From Paracoccus sp041927875 (GTDB taxonomy: Bacteria > Pseudomonadota > Alphaproteobacteria > Rhodobacterales > Rhodobacteraceae), in the NCBI RefSeq assembly GCF_041927875.1, contig NZ_JBHFHN010000005.1: DNA of 64,000 nucleotides; one strand, given 5' to 3'. The notes under the pieces are model-generated. The model searched no databases. It was not told the origin of the DNA and saw only the letters and a program-made list of their open reading frames with translations. Of this stretch, positions 63,526-64,000 are shown in pieces. Position 1 is the stretch's first letter. Each line of letters starts with the position of its first letter. The position numbers and the translations under genes are program-made.

Positions 63526-64000
63526 GCGGACCCATTATTCAGGGCTGGTGCCCCGGTGCGCTGCGGCCCATGGCCTCGGGCGATGGGCTGGTGGTGCGGG
63601 TGCGCGCGCGCGCCGGGCGGCTGACGCCCGATCAGGCGCGTGGCATTGCCGATCTGGCGGCGCGGTTCGGCAACGGGCTGATCGACCTGTCGGCGCGCGC
63701 CAATCTGCAAATGCGCGGCGTGACGGCTGCCAGCCATCCGGCGGTGATCGAGGGGCTGGCGGCGCTGAACCTGCTGGACGCCACCCCGCAGGCCGAGGCG
63801 ATGCGCAACATTCTGGTCACGCCGTTCTGGCAGCCGGGTGATGGCACCACCGATCTGGCAGAGGCGCTGGCGCTGGCGTTGACCGGGCCGGGCGTGCCGG
63901 ATCTGCCGGGCAAGTTCGGCCATGCCATCGACATCGGCCCGACCCCGGTGCTGCGGGCCGCCGCAGCCGATATTCGCGTGGAACGCGCGGGCGCGGGGCT
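63522..64000 (+). CDS. cobG: Precorrin-3B synthase CobG (partial, cut by window end)
   Basis: First 159 codons visible; the frame is open to the window end. The N-terminus reads GWCPGALRPMASGDGLVVRVRARAGRLTPDQ in order, then GNGLIDLSARANLQMRGV and ILVTPFW, the nitrite/sulfite-reductase ferredoxin-like half typical of CobG. The enzyme contracts the ring of precorrin-3A using O2, which shows the aerobic B12 pathway. GGAGGGGGGGCG before the ATG is a strong ribosome site. The iron-sulphur cysteines expected in the C-terminal part are beyond the window. Confidence 0.88.
   Translation, partial: MSGPIIQGWCPGALRPMASGDGLVVRVRARAGRLTPDQARGIADLAARFGNGLIDLSARANLQMRGVTAASHPAVIEGLAALNLLDATPQAEAMRNILVTPFWQPGDGTTDLAEALALALTGPGVPDLPGKFGHAIDIGPTPVLRAAAADIRVERAGAG

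Overview
The window looks like chromosome of a high-GC alphaproteobacterium of the Rhodobacterales, most like Paracoccus or Rhodobacter. The reasons are gene content and order: acetone carboxylase genes, the order RNase D - kdsD - lptC - lptA - lptB - hpf - ptsN, an NDUFA9-type complex I accessory gene next to uppP, aerobic-route cobalamin genes (cobW, cobN, cobG) and GtsABCD-type glucose import. Identification is by reading protein motifs only; no database search was run.

Layout. (1) 1-688 is the leader-distal end of a type I-E CRISPR array; its cas genes and leader are outside the window to the left. (2) 837-9008 is a secondary-alcohol/ketone module: a zinc alcohol dehydrogenase, an AcoR-like activator and the three acetone carboxylase subunits, i.e. 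isopropanol -> acetone -> acetoacetate. A shared palindrome precedes the dehydrogenase, the regulator and the carboxylase operon. (3) 9382-14964 holds a siderophore-type ABC importer and a convergent TonB-dependent receptor. (4) 15183-18609 is a cobalamin riboswitch followed by a DUF1636 protein and a BtuFCD-like importer. (5) 18662-21334 is a TMAO/DMSO reductase fused to a cytochrome c domain, under a near-perfect FNR-type box. (6) 21517-24814 is a thiol-redox cluster (Lpd-like flavoprotein, AraC regulator, DUF302, AhpD-like protein). (7) 25079-26512 is xylulokinase. (8) 26575-30809 has an ABC/FtsX exporter pair, PhoA and a DUF3299-like protein around a Zur-like box. (9) 30882-37032 carries a MATE pump, ptsN, hpf, the Lpt/KdsD envelope operon and RNase D, followed by tRNA-Leu(CAG). 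(10) 37315-44509 has a secreted hydrolase divergent from an AraC regulator, an NDUFA9-like gene, uppP, gltD and two small genes. (11) 44512-53336 has gltB, an MliC-type lysozyme inhibitor, a DUF1269 protein, mtgA, an FAH-family hydrolase and a sensor kinase. (12) 53347-58486 has a response regulator divergent from gtsABCD-like glucose import genes. (13) 58571-64000 has a second cobalamin riboswitch, a second DUF1636 gene, cobW, cobN and the start of cobG.

The points most worth following are: the acetone regulator lacks the GAFTGA and Walker B motifs needed for sigma-54 activation, while its putative operators sit at an identical distance from sigma-70-like -10 boxes; rpoN is missing from its usual place between lptB and hpf; a Zur-like operator lies between an FtsX-type ABC system and a PhoA that carries an (MxG)5M insertion; both DUF1636 genes come first after a B12 riboswitch; and an Lpd-like flavoprotein with a C-terminal CxxC lies beside an AhpD-like gene. 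Several direct-repeat operators (21-, 11- and 10-bp spacing) are also visible. Most of the DNA is tightly packed; the only gene-free stretches over about 300 bp are the CRISPR array, 9009-9381, 14965-15420 and 58487-58859.
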